A stretch of 36,802 bases of DNA, from contig JAVBSC010000093.1 in NCBI GenBank assembly GCA_031547305.1, positions 1-36,802 of the forward strand, read 5' to 3'. How positions within the stretch are numbered: position 1 is the first letter of the stretch; every line of letters starts with the position of its first letter. This document shows positions 8,039-16,179 of the stretch, in pieces. The notes beneath the pieces were generated by a model. The model saw only the letters and a program-made list of their open reading frames with translations. It was not told where the DNA came from and did no database searches. The translations under genes and the position numbers were made by a program. The stretch is from JAVBSC01 sp031547305. Lineage in GTDB: Bacteria; Desulfobacterota; Desulfovibrionia; Desulfovibrionales; Desulfovibrionaceae.

Positions 8039-8830
8039 ATGCCGCATAAACTGGCCGCCGCAGTTCTGTTGGCTGTTTTTTCCTGCTGTCCGGGCATTGC
8101 CCCGCTGTCCGGCAAAGCCCTGGCCGCCGAAGCCGGCCTGACCGTCTTCGCCGCCGCCTCCACCACCAACGCTCTTACGGAGATCGCCAAGCTGTACGAA
8201 AGCGCCGGGCATGCCAAGGTCGCCCTGTCCTTCGCCTCTTCCTCCACCCTTGCCAAGCAGATTGAAAACGGCGCTCCGGCGGAAGTTTTCATTTCCGCCA
8301 ACGCGGAGTGGATGGACCACCTGGAGAAGAAGAACTTGCTGGAGTCCGGCACCAGGGCGGATCTGCTGGGCAACAGCATCGTGCTGGTCGTCCCTTCGGG
8401 CAGCCCGGTGAAGCGGATCACCGTGGATTCCAAGCTGGACCTGGCCGGCCTGCTGGGCAAGGACGGCCGGCTGGCGGTTGGCGACCCGGCCCACGTGCCT
8501 GTGGGCACTTACGCCAAGGCGGCTCTGGAAAAGCTTGGCCTGTGGAATCAGGTGGCCGAGCGCATCGCCCCGGCCAAGGATGTGCGCTCCGGCCTGGCCC
8601 TGGTGGAGCGCGGGGAATGCCCGCTGGGCATCGTGTACGCCAGCGACTCCGTGGTTACGGACAAAGTGCGCATTGCCGGCGTTTTTCCCAAAAGCAGCCA
8701 TCCGAATATTGACTACCCGGTCGCGGTGATCCAAAAGGCCAATGTGGCCGAGGCGCGCAAGTTCGTCGCCTTTCTGAGCGCTCCGGAAGCCAGGGCGATC
8801 TGGAAAAAATTCGGTTTCGAGATCCTGTAA
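8039..8830 (+). CDS. modA: Molybdate ABC transporter, periplasmic binding protein
   Basis: A 263-residue ModA. A signal peptide of about 30 residues ends at ALAAEA. The mature part begins LTVFAAASTTNALTEIA, and SFASSSTLAKQI then supplies the serine-rich oxyanion pocket. PAEVFISANAEWMDHL and VGDPAHVPVGTYAKAAL are typical family blocks. It captures molybdate (possibly tungstate) and hands it to ModB. GAGGGAG precedes the ATG at good spacing. It is the first gene of modABC; modB starts at the base after its stop. Control by the divergent regulator through the palindrome at 7987 is likely. Confidence 0.95.
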   Translation: MPHKLAAAVLLAVFSCCPGIAPLSGKALAAEAGLTVFAAASTTNALTEIAKLYESAGHAKVALSFASSSTLAKQIENGAPAEVFISANAEWMDHLEKKNLLESGTRADLLGNSIVLVVPSGSPVKRITVDSKLDLAGLLGKDGRLAVGDPAHVPVGTYAKAALEKLGLWNQVAERIAPAKDVRSGLALVERGECPLGIVYASDSVVTDKVRIAGVFPKSSHPNIDYPVAVIQKANVAEARKFVAFLSAPEARAIWKKFGFEIL

Positions 8831-9529
8831 ATGTCCGATTTTGCCTTAACCCCGGCGGAAACCGCCGCGCTCTGGCTCAGCCTGAAGGTGGCCTTCTGGG
8901 CGGTGCTGTGCAGCCTGCCCTTTGGCATCCTGCTGGCCTGGATTTTATCGCGCCTGGACTTCCCCGGCAAGAGTCTGCTGGACGGCCTGCTGCACCTGCC
9001 CCTGGTGCTGCCACCGGTGGTTTTGGGCTACGTTTTGCTGGTGCTTCTGGGCCGCAACGGGGTTTTGGGCAAGGCGCTCCATGATGCCTTCGGCATAAGC
9101 ATAGCTTTCACATGGAGGGGGGCTGTGGCGGCCTCGGCAGTCATGGCCTTTCCCCTTTTGGTGCGGGCGGTGCGCCTTTCCTTTGACGCGGTTGACAAAA
9201 GGCTGGAAATGGCCGCCCGCACGCTGGGGGCCGGACCATGGCGGGTCTTTTTCAGCATCACCATGCCCTTGGCCGCCCACGGCGTGGTTACCGGAATGAT
9301 CCTGGCCTTTGCCCGCAGCCTGGGCGAGTTCGGGGCCACCATCACCTTTGTTTCCAACATTCCCGGCCAGACGCAAACCCTGCCCCTCGCCCTGTACACC
9401 ATGACCCAGGTTCCGGACGGCGAAGCGGCGGCCATGCGGCTGTGCGTCATCGCCATTATCATCGCTCTGGCAGCCCTGATCGGGGCGAACGCCCTGGATA
9501 GAATCCTCTCCAGGCATATCGGGGGCTGA
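8831..9529 (+). CDS. modB: Molybdate ABC transporter permease
   Basis: A 232-residue inner-membrane permease with about five hydrophobic segments. The cytoplasmic EAA loop that docks the ATPase is visible as EMAARTLGAGPWRVFFSITM. The tail ARSLGEFGATITFVSNIPGQ is characteristic of ModB. The ATG immediately follows the modA stop, and modC starts two bases after the modB stop, so the three genes form one tight operon. Confidence 0.95.
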   Translation: MSDFALTPAETAALWLSLKVAFWAVLCSLPFGILLAWILSRLDFPGKSLLDGLLHLPLVLPPVVLGYVLLVLLGRNGVLGKALHDAFGISIAFTWRGAVAASAVMAFPLLVRAVRLSFDAVDKRLEMAARTLGAGPWRVFFSITMPLAAHGVVTGMILAFARSLGEFGATITFVSNIPGQTQTLPLALYTMTQVPDGEAAAMRLCVIAIIIALAALIGANALDRILSRHIGG

Positions 9530-9531
9530 GC

Positions 9532-10164
9532 ATGCATATCCGGGTGCAGCGCAGGCAGGGCGATTTTCAGATAGGCGTGGACATCACAGGGGATGCGCAG
9601 GGCATTACCGCGCTTCACGGGCATTCCGGCGCGGGCAAGACCTCGATCCTCAACATGGTGGCCGGACTGCTCAGGCCGGACAGCGGCCGGGTCAGCATCC
9701 GGGATTTTTGTATGTTCGATTCCGTCCGGGGAATCAACCTGCCTCCGGAAAAACGGCACATCGGCTATGTTTTTCAGGAAGGCCGCCTGTTCCCGCACCT
9801 CTCCGTCCAGTCCAACCTGCTTTACGGCCGGGGGCGTTCGGCTAACCATGTGGCCGGCCTGGAGCAGATTGTGGAACTTTTGGGCATTGGCCGCTTGCTG
9901 GAGCGCAAGCCCAGGAGCCTTTCCGGCGGTGAAAAGCAGCGCGTGGCCCTGGGCCGGGCCATTCTTTCCTCGCCCCGGCTGCTGCTCATGGACGAGCCCC
10001 TGGCCTCGCTGGACAGCGAAAGAAAAACCGAACTGTTGCCCTACATTAAGCGGCTGAACCAGGAGTTCCGCATTCCCATACTCTATGTGAGCCACGTCAT
10101 GGAAGAGATCCGGGCCATCACGGATACCGTGATCTTCCTGGCCAATGGAAAGGCCCGCTCCTGA
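9532..10164 (+). CDS. modC: Molybdate ABC transporter ATPase, short form
   Basis: A 210-residue ATPase. It has Walker A GHSGAGKT (30-37), Q-loop Gln82, signature LSGGEKQR (130-137), Walker B LLLMDEP (151-157), and the switch histidine His188 in VSHVME. It ends soon after the histidine loop. E. coli ModC is about 350 residues and has a carboxy-terminal molybdate-binding TOBE/Mop domain; that domain is absent here. The ATPase core is complete, so transport should work, but regulation by bound oxyanion on ModC would be lost. The stop codon lies inside the terminator hairpin. Confidence 0.93.
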   Translation: MHIRVQRRQGDFQIGVDITGDAQGITALHGHSGAGKTSILNMVAGLLRPDSGRVSIRDFCMFDSVRGINLPPEKRHIGYVFQEGRLFPHLSVQSNLLYGRGRSANHVAGLEQIVELLGIGRLLERKPRSLSGGEKQRVALGRAILSSPRLLLMDEPLASLDSERKTELLPYIKRLNQEFRIPILYVSHVMEEIRAITDTVIFLANGKARS

Positions 10165-10195
10165 ATAAAGCTAGGAGAGCGGGCCTTCGTTGTTC
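10151..10195. terminator. Terminator shared by modC and the convergent binding-protein gene
   Basis: AGGCCCGCTCCT (10151-10162) pairs with AGGAGAGCGGGCCT (10173-10186) with one bulged base. The hairpin is followed by T-rich sequence on the plus strand and by TTTCC on the minus strand. It overlaps the modC stop and lies between two convergent genes, so it may work in both directions. Confidence 0.75.
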
Positions 10196-10207
10196 CGTTA
10201 TACAGGC

Positions 10208-11242
10208 TTACTTGCCGGCCTTCAGATATTCATCGATATACTTGCCGCTGATGTAGTTTTCCGGCTTCGGAGCTTCCGGGATGCGCTTGTTCTGCACGTG
10301 GAACTTGGCTTCGGAATCCATGGAGGCTTCGACCACCTTGTCCGCGAAGAGCTTGGCGTTTTCTTTGGCGTCAAAGAAGACGTAGTGATCCAGCATCCAG
10401 GTGGCGCGGTCCAGCTTCAGGCCGGCGTTATATGTTTTGTTCTGGAAGTTCATGATTTCCTCAATGGCCTTGGCGCGTGTGGCCGGATTGTTGATGTAGT
10501 CCACACAGCGGAACCAGACTTTCAGGAAGGCCTGTACCGCTTCAGGATGCTTCCTGGCGAATTTTTTGGTGACGATGCCCACGTCCATCATGCGGATGTC
10601 AATGGGCTTGCCGGGCGCTTTGCCCAGCATGGTGCCGTCGAACATGATGGTGGCGTCCGGAATTTTGTCTTTGATTACCCAAACCTGGGGGGCCAGGGGC
10701 GTGATCGCGTCGCCCTGCTTGCCGATAAAAGCGATCATTCCGTCCGAGGGCTCCATGTGGATGAGCTGCACATCCTTGTCCGTCATGTTGAACTTGGACA
10801 GGGCCAGGTCCAGGAAGTAGTGCATGGACGAGCCGACTGTTGTCAGAATTTTCTTGCCGCGCAGTTCTTCCACGCTTTTAATCGTCGGGGGCGTCATGAT
10901 GGTGAAGAGCGGGGTTACCTCCGCCATTACAAAGAAAAGGTCCGCGTCGGTGAGCTTGCGGGCGGCCGCGATGATGGTGGCCGTGGAGCCGATGAAGGAG
11001 ATGTCCACGGACCCGGCGCCCATGGCTTCCGCCTGGGGCACGCCGGATTCGAAGTTGAGCATTTTCACGTCCAGGCCGGCTTCGTCAAACCAGCCTTTTT
11101 CTTTGGCCAGCACGGCCAGGGCGTGGGAGAAAGCCGGTTGGTAGGAGACGTTGACCGGGATTTTACCGGCTGCCCGGGCGGTGCCGGACAAGGGCAGAGC
11201 AATGACCAACGCCAGAAGAAGCGGTTTGAAGCTAAGACGCAT
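10208..11242 (-). CDS. ABC transporter binding protein, NMT1/SsuA-like
   Basis: A 344-residue periplasmic solute-binding protein of the nitrate/sulfonate/taurine/thiamine-precursor group. The signal peptide is about 1-25. The mature protein begins IPVNVSYQPAFSHALAVLAK and continues KGWFDEAGLDVKMLNFESG, the usual first lobe of this family. Other blocks include GAGSVDISFIGSTATI and VEELRGKKILTTVGSSMHYF. AGGAGG lies six bases before the ATG. It is the last gene of a minus-strand cluster with the matching ATPase and permease. The ligand is not determined; a sulfonate or another small organic anion would fit the family. Confidence 0.88.
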   Translation of the reverse strand: MRLSFKPLLLALVIALPLSGTARAAGKIPVNVSYQPAFSHALAVLAKEKGWFDEAGLDVKMLNFESGVPQAEAMGAGSVDISFIGSTATIIAAARKLTDADLFFVMAEVTPLFTIMTPPTIKSVEELRGKKILTTVGSSMHYFLDLALSKFNMTDKDVQLIHMEPSDGMIAFIGKQGDAITPLAPQVWVIKDKIPDATIMFDGTMLGKAPGKPIDIRMMDVGIVTKKFARKHPEAVQAFLKVWFRCVDYINNPATRAKAIEEIMNFQNKTYNAGLKLDRATWMLDHYVFFDAKENAKLFADKVVEASMDSEAKFHVQNKRIPEAPKPENYISGKYIDEYLKAGK

Positions 11243-11401
11243 AGTTGTCCTCCTGATAATCGTGTGGATATGAAATACCCCTAAGTGATTGGCCGTACGG
11301 ACGACGAGAAAGCGTTCCCCATGAATGGACTCCGAGTGGCCTCGCTCATTGGCGGTGGGGTCCGGGGGGGCTGCCCCTCCCCGGGTAAATCTACGAAAAC
11401 A
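11243..11401. other. Spacer with GC-rich palindromic segment
   Basis: This 159-base gap separates the CutC-like gene from the binding-protein gene. Around 11352-11388 it holds a GC-rich inverted stretch (TGGCGGTGGGGTCCGGG, then GGCTGCCCC). The TGGCGGTGG core recurs on the minus strand inside the flavodoxin-like gene near 21870. The binding protein may be expressed from its own signal here or protected by this structure; nothing decisive is visible. Confidence 0.4.
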
Positions 11402-12187
11402 CTACTTTTGAAGCCCGGAGGCGGCTTGTTTGACCAGCTCCGGCAAGATGGGCTCGGTGAATTTGGCGTCTTTGCGCACGCCTATGCCCAGGTGGACCTG
11501 GGTAAAGCCTTTGCTGACCCAGCCCGGCACGTCGGCGGCCATGATGCGCACGCCGGGCATGATGATGATGCTGCCGGCGGCGGATGTTTTCTGGGCTTCC
11601 AGGTTGGGGATGTTGTTGCCCGGCTCGTTGTGGCCGCGGGTGAGGATACGGGCGTAACCCAGGCCGGCCAGGGCCTTGGTGTCGGCCAGGCGATCTTTGG
11701 AACCGTCAAAGGCCATGTGGCAGACCAGTTCCAGGCCAGCGCCGGCTTTGGCCAGGGCTTGCATGCGGGCAAGATCCAGGCTGCCGTCCGCCTTTTGCAC
11801 GCCCATGACCGCGCCGAATTTCCGGCCCGGCATCAGGGGCAGGGGCGTGGACTTGAGAAGCTCCAGAGTTTTGAGCATGCCGGCGAATTCCGCCTCGGTG
11901 TAGTTAAAGTCGCGATCCGTGGGACGGATCATGACCATGACTGGAATCCTGGCAACGCCCGCCACTTCTTTAAGGGTTGCTTCGGCAGGAGTCAGGCCGC
12001 CCTTAAGAGGGGCCAGGACCAATTCCACGCGATTCGCCCCGTTATCCTGGGCAATGCGCAGTTCCTCGGCGTTTTGCACCACCACCTCAAGGCAGGGCGG
12101 GGGCGCGGCTACGGCCAGGGCCGCGCGGGTGGTCAGGGGGAAAAGGCATACCAGCAATGCCGCGATCAACAGAACAGGCTTTTTCAT
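11402..12187 (-). CDS. Exported CutC-family protein
   Basis: A 261-residue protein whose body (about 32-235) matches the CutC TIM-barrel family. Seen blocks are NGANRVELVLAPLKGGLTPA, IPVMVMIRPTDRDFNYTEAE, CHMAFD, ARILTRG and IIIMPGVRI. CutC proteins are cytoplasmic and have been linked to copper homeostasis. Here an amino-terminal signal peptide (about 1-27, MKKPVLLIAALLVCLFPLTT) predicts export. The two family cysteines in CVDS and IELC are replaced (EVVVQN, VELVLA), so copper binding as proposed for CutC is doubtful. It lies two bases after the ABC ATPase gene and before the binding-protein gene, pointing to a periplasmic role in handling the transported compound. Family assignment is firm; function is not known. 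Confidence 0.82.
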   Translation of the reverse strand: MKKPVLLIAALLVCLFPLTTRAALAVAAPPPCLEVVVQNAEELRIAQDNGANRVELVLAPLKGGLTPAEATLKEVAGVARIPVMVMIRPTDRDFNYTEAEFAGMLKTLELLKSTPLPLMPGRKFGAVMGVQKADGSLDLARMQALAKAGAGLELVCHMAFDGSKDRLADTKALAGLGYARILTRGHNEPGNNIPNLEAQKTSAAGSIIIMPGVRIMAADVPGWVSKGFTQVHLGIGVRKDAKFTEPILPELVKQAASGLQK

Positions 12188-12189
12188 AC

Positions 12190-12972
12190 CTAACTCGCTT
12201 GGCTAGTTGTTTTTTCGTTGAACTTGGCCCATACGTCGCGTTTGATTTTCTGGAACTCCTCGCTCATTTTCATGGTTTCCGTCCGGGGACGCGGCAAATC
12301 GACGTCGATCACGTATTTGATCACCGAAGGCCGCTCGGAAAGGATGGCCACCCGATTGGAGAGAAAAATGGCCTCGTCGATGTCGTGGGTGATGAAGAGC
12401 ACGGTTTTGCGCTCCTGCTCCCAGATGCGCAGCAGTTCCTCCTGCATTTTGGATTTGGTCTGGGCGTCCAGAGCGCCGAAGGGCTCGTCCATGAGCATGA
12501 CGGCCGGGTTGCTGGCATAGACGCGGGCCAGGTCCACCCGTTTGCGCATGCCGCCGGAAAGCTGCTTGGGCAGGTAGTTTTCAAAGCCTTTCAGACCGAC
12601 CAGGTCAATGTACCGGGCGATAATTTCTTTTTGTCTGGCCGCCGGAATTTTTTGCACGCGCAGGCCGAAGCCGACGTTTTTTTTCACATCCATCCAGGGA
12701 AAAACCGCATCCGCCTGAAACACCACCCCTTTGCCGGAGCTTGGGCCGGCGCTTTTGGCGCCATTTATGAACACTTCGCCTTTGGACGGCTCCAGCAGGC
12801 CGGCGATAATCCGGATAAGCGTTGTTTTGCCGCAGCCCGAGGGGCCGATGATGCACATGAATTCGTTTTTCCGGATATCCAGGGAGATATCGTGGAACAC
12901 CTCCACGATCTGGTCGCCGTCGCCAAAGGTTTTTTGCAGGTTTTTCAGGCTGAGTTCGTATGTCTCCGCCAT
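12190..12972 (-). CDS. ABC transporter ATPase, SsuB/TauB-like
   Basis: A 260-residue ATPase of the nitrate/sulfonate/taurine transporter group. It has Walker A GPSGCGKTT (43-51), Q-loop Gln86, signature LSGGM (138-142), Walker B VMLMDEP (158-164) and His196 in ITHDIDEA. An in-frame start exists farther upstream at 13047, but that extension runs through repeat copy A. The ATG at 12972 has AGGAG six bases before it and is preferred. It should energise the permease at 14280-15050, from which it is separated by a glycosyltransferase gene. Confidence 0.93.
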   Translation of the reverse strand: MAETYELSLKNLQKTFGDGDQIVEVFHDISLDIRKNEFMCIIGPSGCGKTTLIRIIAGLLEPSKGEVFINGAKSAGPSSGKGVVFQADAVFPWMDVKKNVGFGLRVQKIPAARQKEIIARYIDLVGLKGFENYLPKQLSGGMRKRVDLARVYASNPAVMLMDEPFGALDAQTKSKMQEELLRIWEQERKTVLFITHDIDEAIFLSNRVAILSERPSVIKYVIDVDLPRPRTETMKMSEEFQKIKRDVWAKFNEKTTSQAS

Positions 12973-12992
12973 ATGCGGCTCCTTTAAAAGCT

Positions 12993-13074
12993 GATTAACT
13001 TTGAGACGCGCGCTCCGGCGCATGGCGGCGAAACAAGTTTCACCCACGCCCGCGCGGCGGGCGGCGATTCCAGC
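12993..13074 (+). repeat. Dispersed hairpin repeat, copy A
   Basis: It starts TTAACTTTGAGACGC and continues GCTCCGGCG, GGCGAAACAAGTTTCACC and GCGCGGCGGGCGGCG, ending in a GGCGGC...GCCGCC inverted repeat. The same blocks occur in the same order at 22883 and 32447. It lies directly upstream of the ABC ATPase gene and downstream of the glycosyltransferase. Confidence 0.6.
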
Positions 13075-13123
13075 CGCCAGAGCAAATAAACGGTTTCAAT
13101 GTTAATTTGCCCTAAAAAGTGGA

Positions 13124-14227
13124 TTAACGTTGATGCGCCAATTTTACGTTCAGGGTCGGAGCGTACCGCGCGCGGTAGCCTTCCTGGTCAAGAACCTGCC
13201 AGAGCATGCCGCTGTTTTCGCCAGCCGCGCTCCAATCAGGAGGGCAGAGGTCGAAAAAAGAAAGCCGGCTGTTTACGCAACGCTGAAACGTCTCTTCAAG
13301 CTCCGGTGGATGAAAGGCCAGGCCGCCGTCATAGCCCAGGGTCACATGGCCAGGGGCTATCTCCACGGTGTTCCCGGGCTGATCCGGCATGGCGAGCAGT
13401 TCCCGGATCTCCGCGATGTGTTGGCGTATCGCCGGGCGCCGGATCAGGTTCAAGTCAACGGTCAAAATAGTTTTAAAATCGTTTATATGTTCGATTAGTC
13501 CGGTATGTCTCACTTTTTCCATGCTGCTTCGGATCCTGCGCATGCGCGACAGTTTCGAGCGATGTAAAAGGACGAAGCAGGTCGGGGATTCTCCGTGCAT
13601 GGAAAGCGGCAGCTGGAGCGCATGGATGAGCGTTACGTCAGAGCCGGCAAGCTTGCGCCTGGCGTGCGAGGAGTTGATGATCGGCTTGCCGTGCATCAGG
13701 CCGCGCCGTATGGAGCCCATATCTGGTCCGAAGCTGAAAACGTCGTCCTTGAAATAGGCGTTCTGGAGCCAGTGCGGAGAAAAGAACGGAATATCCTTCT
13801 CGCTCCGGAGGTAAGAAATTACCCTTTCGCTATGGAGCAATTTTTTGCCGTCATATAAATATAGAAATTCATCCGTATCAATGAGCGTGTAGAACAGCGA
13901 GGAATCCCAGACCGCCTGGTACAGGGAGGCAAAATCGCGCGCGGCATGCGTTCGATCCTGGTCGCCGGAGAACCGCACCACAATCAGGCGTTCGGCATAG
14001 TCGCGGTAGGCGTCCAGGACGACCTCGTCGGACGACATATTGTCCAGGACGATGATTTTCGCCTCCGCTTCGAGCATGTTCAGGTGATGCTTGAGCCAGC
14101 GCTCAAGCAGGAGGCTCTCGTTTTTGGTTTTTATGATGATCCTTAAGGTGACCTTGTTGCGCTCTATGGCGTCGCGGATGCGATCCTTGTCGTCATCCCA
14201 TATGAACATGAATGCTTTTTTGCGCAT
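13124..14227 (-). CDS. Glycosyltransferase family 2-like protein
   Basis: A 367-residue protein resembling the Glyco_tranf_2_4 group. It begins a GT-A fold with LRIIIKTKNESLLLERWLKH, followed by KIIVLDNMSSDEVV and YTLIDTDEFLYLY, where DTD is the likely metal and sugar-nucleotide motif. A TTG start at 14248 is possible, but ATG 14227 follows AGGA and is preferred. The gene sits between the permease and ATPase genes of one ABC transporter, all on the same strand, with some lower-GC stretches. It is probably a surface-glycan enzyme inserted into the operon; donor and acceptor are unknown. Confidence 0.78.
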   Translation of the reverse strand: MRKKAFMFIWDDDKDRIRDAIERNKVTLRIIIKTKNESLLLERWLKHHLNMLEAEAKIIVLDNMSSDEVVLDAYRDYAERLIVVRFSGDQDRTHAARDFASLYQAVWDSSLFYTLIDTDEFLYLYDGKKLLHSERVISYLRSEKDIPFFSPHWLQNAYFKDDVFSFGPDMGSIRRGLMHGKPIINSSHARRKLAGSDVTLIHALQLPLSMHGESPTCFVLLHRSKLSRMRRIRSSMEKVRHTGLIEHINDFKTILTVDLNLIRRPAIRQHIAEIRELLAMPDQPGNTVEIAPGHVTLGYDGGLAFHPPELEETFQRCVNSRLSFFDLCPPDWSAAGENSGMLWQVLDQEGYRARYAPTLNVKLAHQR

Positions 14228-14279
14228 TTTTGAATCCTGTATGGCCAAAGATTCTCTGTAAGAATAGTATTCTTTGCGG

Positions 14280-15050
14280 CTACACCCTTTCCATCCAGCG
14301 GGTGAAATGGACTTCCACCTTGCGGATGAGCGTGTCCATGATGAAAGCCAGGGCGCCGATACAGATCAGGCCCACAAAGAGGATGTCCGTGCGCACGAAG
14401 CGCCGGGCCATGGTCAGCATGTAGCCCAGGCCGTGTTCCGCCGCGATGAGCTCGGCGGCCACCAGCACGCCCCAGGCCGTGGCCAGGGCCACGCGCATGC
14501 CTGTGAGAATGTACGGTGTGGCCGCCGGAAGCATCACGCCGAAAAAGATGTCCCATTTGCTGGCCCCAAAGGTTTGGGCCGCTTCAATATATAGTGAGGG
14601 CACGTTTTTGACGCCGGCGATCACGTTGATCACGCAGGTTACAAAGCTGCCCAGGGTGATGACGAAAAGTTTGGAAGGCTCGCCTATGCCGAACCATAAA
14701 ATGGTCAGCGGAATGTAGGCCAGGGCCGGAATGGGACGGATGCACTGGATGAAGGGGTTCAATATGTAATCAAAGCGCTTGAACCACCCCATCAGCGAGC
14801 CCACCAGCACGGCCAGGGAGCAGCCTATGGCGTAACTTATCAGCACGCGGGTGGTGGAAACCTGAATGTTTACCTGCAAAGTCCCGGACTGCCAGAGTTC
14901 CACGGCGGCCTTCCAGATTTGCAGAGGAGATGGCAGGAAAAGGGGGTTGACCAGGCCCAGGGAAGTGATGGCGGCATAGGCGGCCACAACCGCCAGAGCG
15001 GCGGCGCCGCCGTAAACAAGGGCTGGTTTGCGCATAAAAGACAAAGCCAT
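14280..15050 (-). CDS. ABC transporter permease, SsuC/TauC-like
   Basis: A 256-residue inner-membrane permease with about six hydrophobic segments. The EAA loop reads IEAAQTFGASKWDIFFGVML, and ATAWGVLVAAELIAAEHGLG near the end is typical of nitrate/taurine-type permeases. GGAG lies seven bases before the ATG. It belongs with the ATPase at 12190-12972 and the binding protein at 10208-11242. Confidence 0.93.
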   Translation of the reverse strand: MALSFMRKPALVYGGAAALAVVAAYAAITSLGLVNPLFLPSPLQIWKAAVELWQSGTLQVNIQVSTTRVLISYAIGCSLAVLVGSLMGWFKRFDYILNPFIQCIRPIPALAYIPLTILWFGIGEPSKLFVITLGSFVTCVINVIAGVKNVPSLYIEAAQTFGASKWDIFFGVMLPAATPYILTGMRVALATAWGVLVAAELIAAEHGLGYMLTMARRFVRTDILFVGLICIGALAFIMDTLIRKVEVHFTRWMERV

Positions 15051-15131
15051 TCTTTAACTCCTTCAGGCTGAAACTATTTACACCTATAAAGCCAAGGACA
15101 AAACACCCCCCGTTGATGATTTTGCCGAGAC

Positions 15132-15168
15132 ACAGGGGGAGCGGACGTTGGCCGTCCGCTCCCCCTGT
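15132..15168. terminator. Strong 15-bp hairpin after the oxidoreductase gene
   Basis: ACAGGGGGAGCGGAC (15132-15146) pairs perfectly with 15154-15168 across a seven-base loop. It lies between the oxidoreductase stop and the permease start on the minus strand. No clear U tract follows on the minus strand, so it may be a pause, processing or stability element rather than a classical terminator. Confidence 0.55.
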
Positions 15169-15177
15169 CGCATTTAT

Positions 15178-16179
15178 TTAAAGGGCCACAGGCGCGCCGC
15201 GCCGCAGGGATTCTTCCACAGCCAGCAGGATGCGGGTTATTTCCAGTCCCTCGTCCACGCTCACCACCGGCGGCTTGTTGTTAAGCACGCAGTCCGCGAA
15301 GGTGTCGAAGCAGACCAGGTTGTGCCCAAAGGGCTGGCCGTGGGCGTTCACGTAGAAGGTGTCCGGGTGTTCGTATTTGGCCGGGCCGGCCAGGTGGACC
15401 ATCTGATCGTGGGTATCCACGAAGACCGCGCCCTTGTCGCCCACCACCTCGAACTTGTAGTCCACAAGCTTGGGCATGGAATCAGGCAGCACCCAGCCGT
15501 TTTCAAAAAAGGCGGAAGTGCCGTCCGTGAAGCTGACCAGGGTGTGCACCCAGTCGTAGGTATCCATGCCCATTTTCACCAGCACTTTTTTAGTGCCGTG
15601 GGCGTATACCCTGGCTACTTTTTTGCCGGAAAACCACAGGGCAAGATCCAGGGGGTGACAGAACAAAAACCAGACCGGCGAGGTTTTGCCCGCCCAGCTG
15701 AGCATTTTTGTGGGCACATAAATGGTGTCGTTCAGCCGGCTGTTCATGGCGATGACGTCGCCCAGATCGCCCCGGTCGATGGCTTCTTTGGCCCGCAGAA
15801 AGGCGGGGTTCCAGCGGTTGGTGAAGGCCACGGTGAACTTTATGCCGCTGGAGTCCACAGCCTTTTTTATGGCCAGGCAGTCTTCCAGGGTGGTGGCCAT
15901 GGGCTTTTCGCAAAAGACGTGAATTTTGCGGGCCGCGGCTTTTTCTATGAACTCCCGGTGCAGGTTGTCCGGCGTGGTCACGCAGACGATGTCCGGTTTC
16001 TGGTCCAACAGCTCATCGTAATTGAGGTATCCATTCACGGAGTGGCGCCCTGTGACGTCGTCCAGAAGCTTCCGGCTGACGTCACAAAAGCCGGCCAGTT
16101 CACAATGGCCGTTATGCGCCACGGCATCGGCAAAAAGTTTGCCGCGGATGCCGGCACCGACGATTCCGACTTTAAGCAT
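15178..16179 (-). CDS. Gfo/Idh/MocA family oxidoreductase
   Basis: A 333-residue NAD(P)-dependent dehydrogenase. The Rossmann motif GIVGAGIRG is at 5-13, and the family EKP motif (HVFCEKPMATT) puts its lysine at about residue 92. The carboxy-terminal half has the alpha/beta substrate domain, with FCHPLDLALWF carrying the likely catalytic histidine. Enzymes of this family oxidise sugars, inositols and related polyols; the substrate is not evident. ATG 16179 with GGAG seven bases upstream is preferred over a TTG two codons earlier. It is upstream of the ABC genes on the same strand but separated by a strong hairpin, so linkage to the transporter is only suggestive. Confidence 0.9.
   Translation of the reverse strand: MLKVGIVGAGIRGKLFADAVAHNGHCELAGFCDVSRKLLDDVTGRHSVNGYLNYDELLDQKPDIVCVTTPDNLHREFIEKAAARKIHVFCEKPMATTLEDCLAIKKAVDSSGIKFTVAFTNRWNPAFLRAKEAIDRGDLGDVIAMNSRLNDTIYVPTKMLSWAGKTSPVWFLFCHPLDLALWFSGKKVARVYAHGTKKVLVKMGMDTYDWVHTLVSFTDGTSAFFENGWVLPDSMPKLVDYKFEVVGDKGAVFVDTHDQMVHLAGPAKYEHPDTFYVNAHGQPFGHNLVCFDTFADCVLNNKPPVVSVDEGLEITRILLAVEESLRRGAPVAL

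Noticed and set aside
10190..11284. Plus-strand open frame across the binding-protein gene
   Set aside because: The minus-strand frame has a signal peptide, an excellent ribosome-binding site and family motifs; the plus frame has none.
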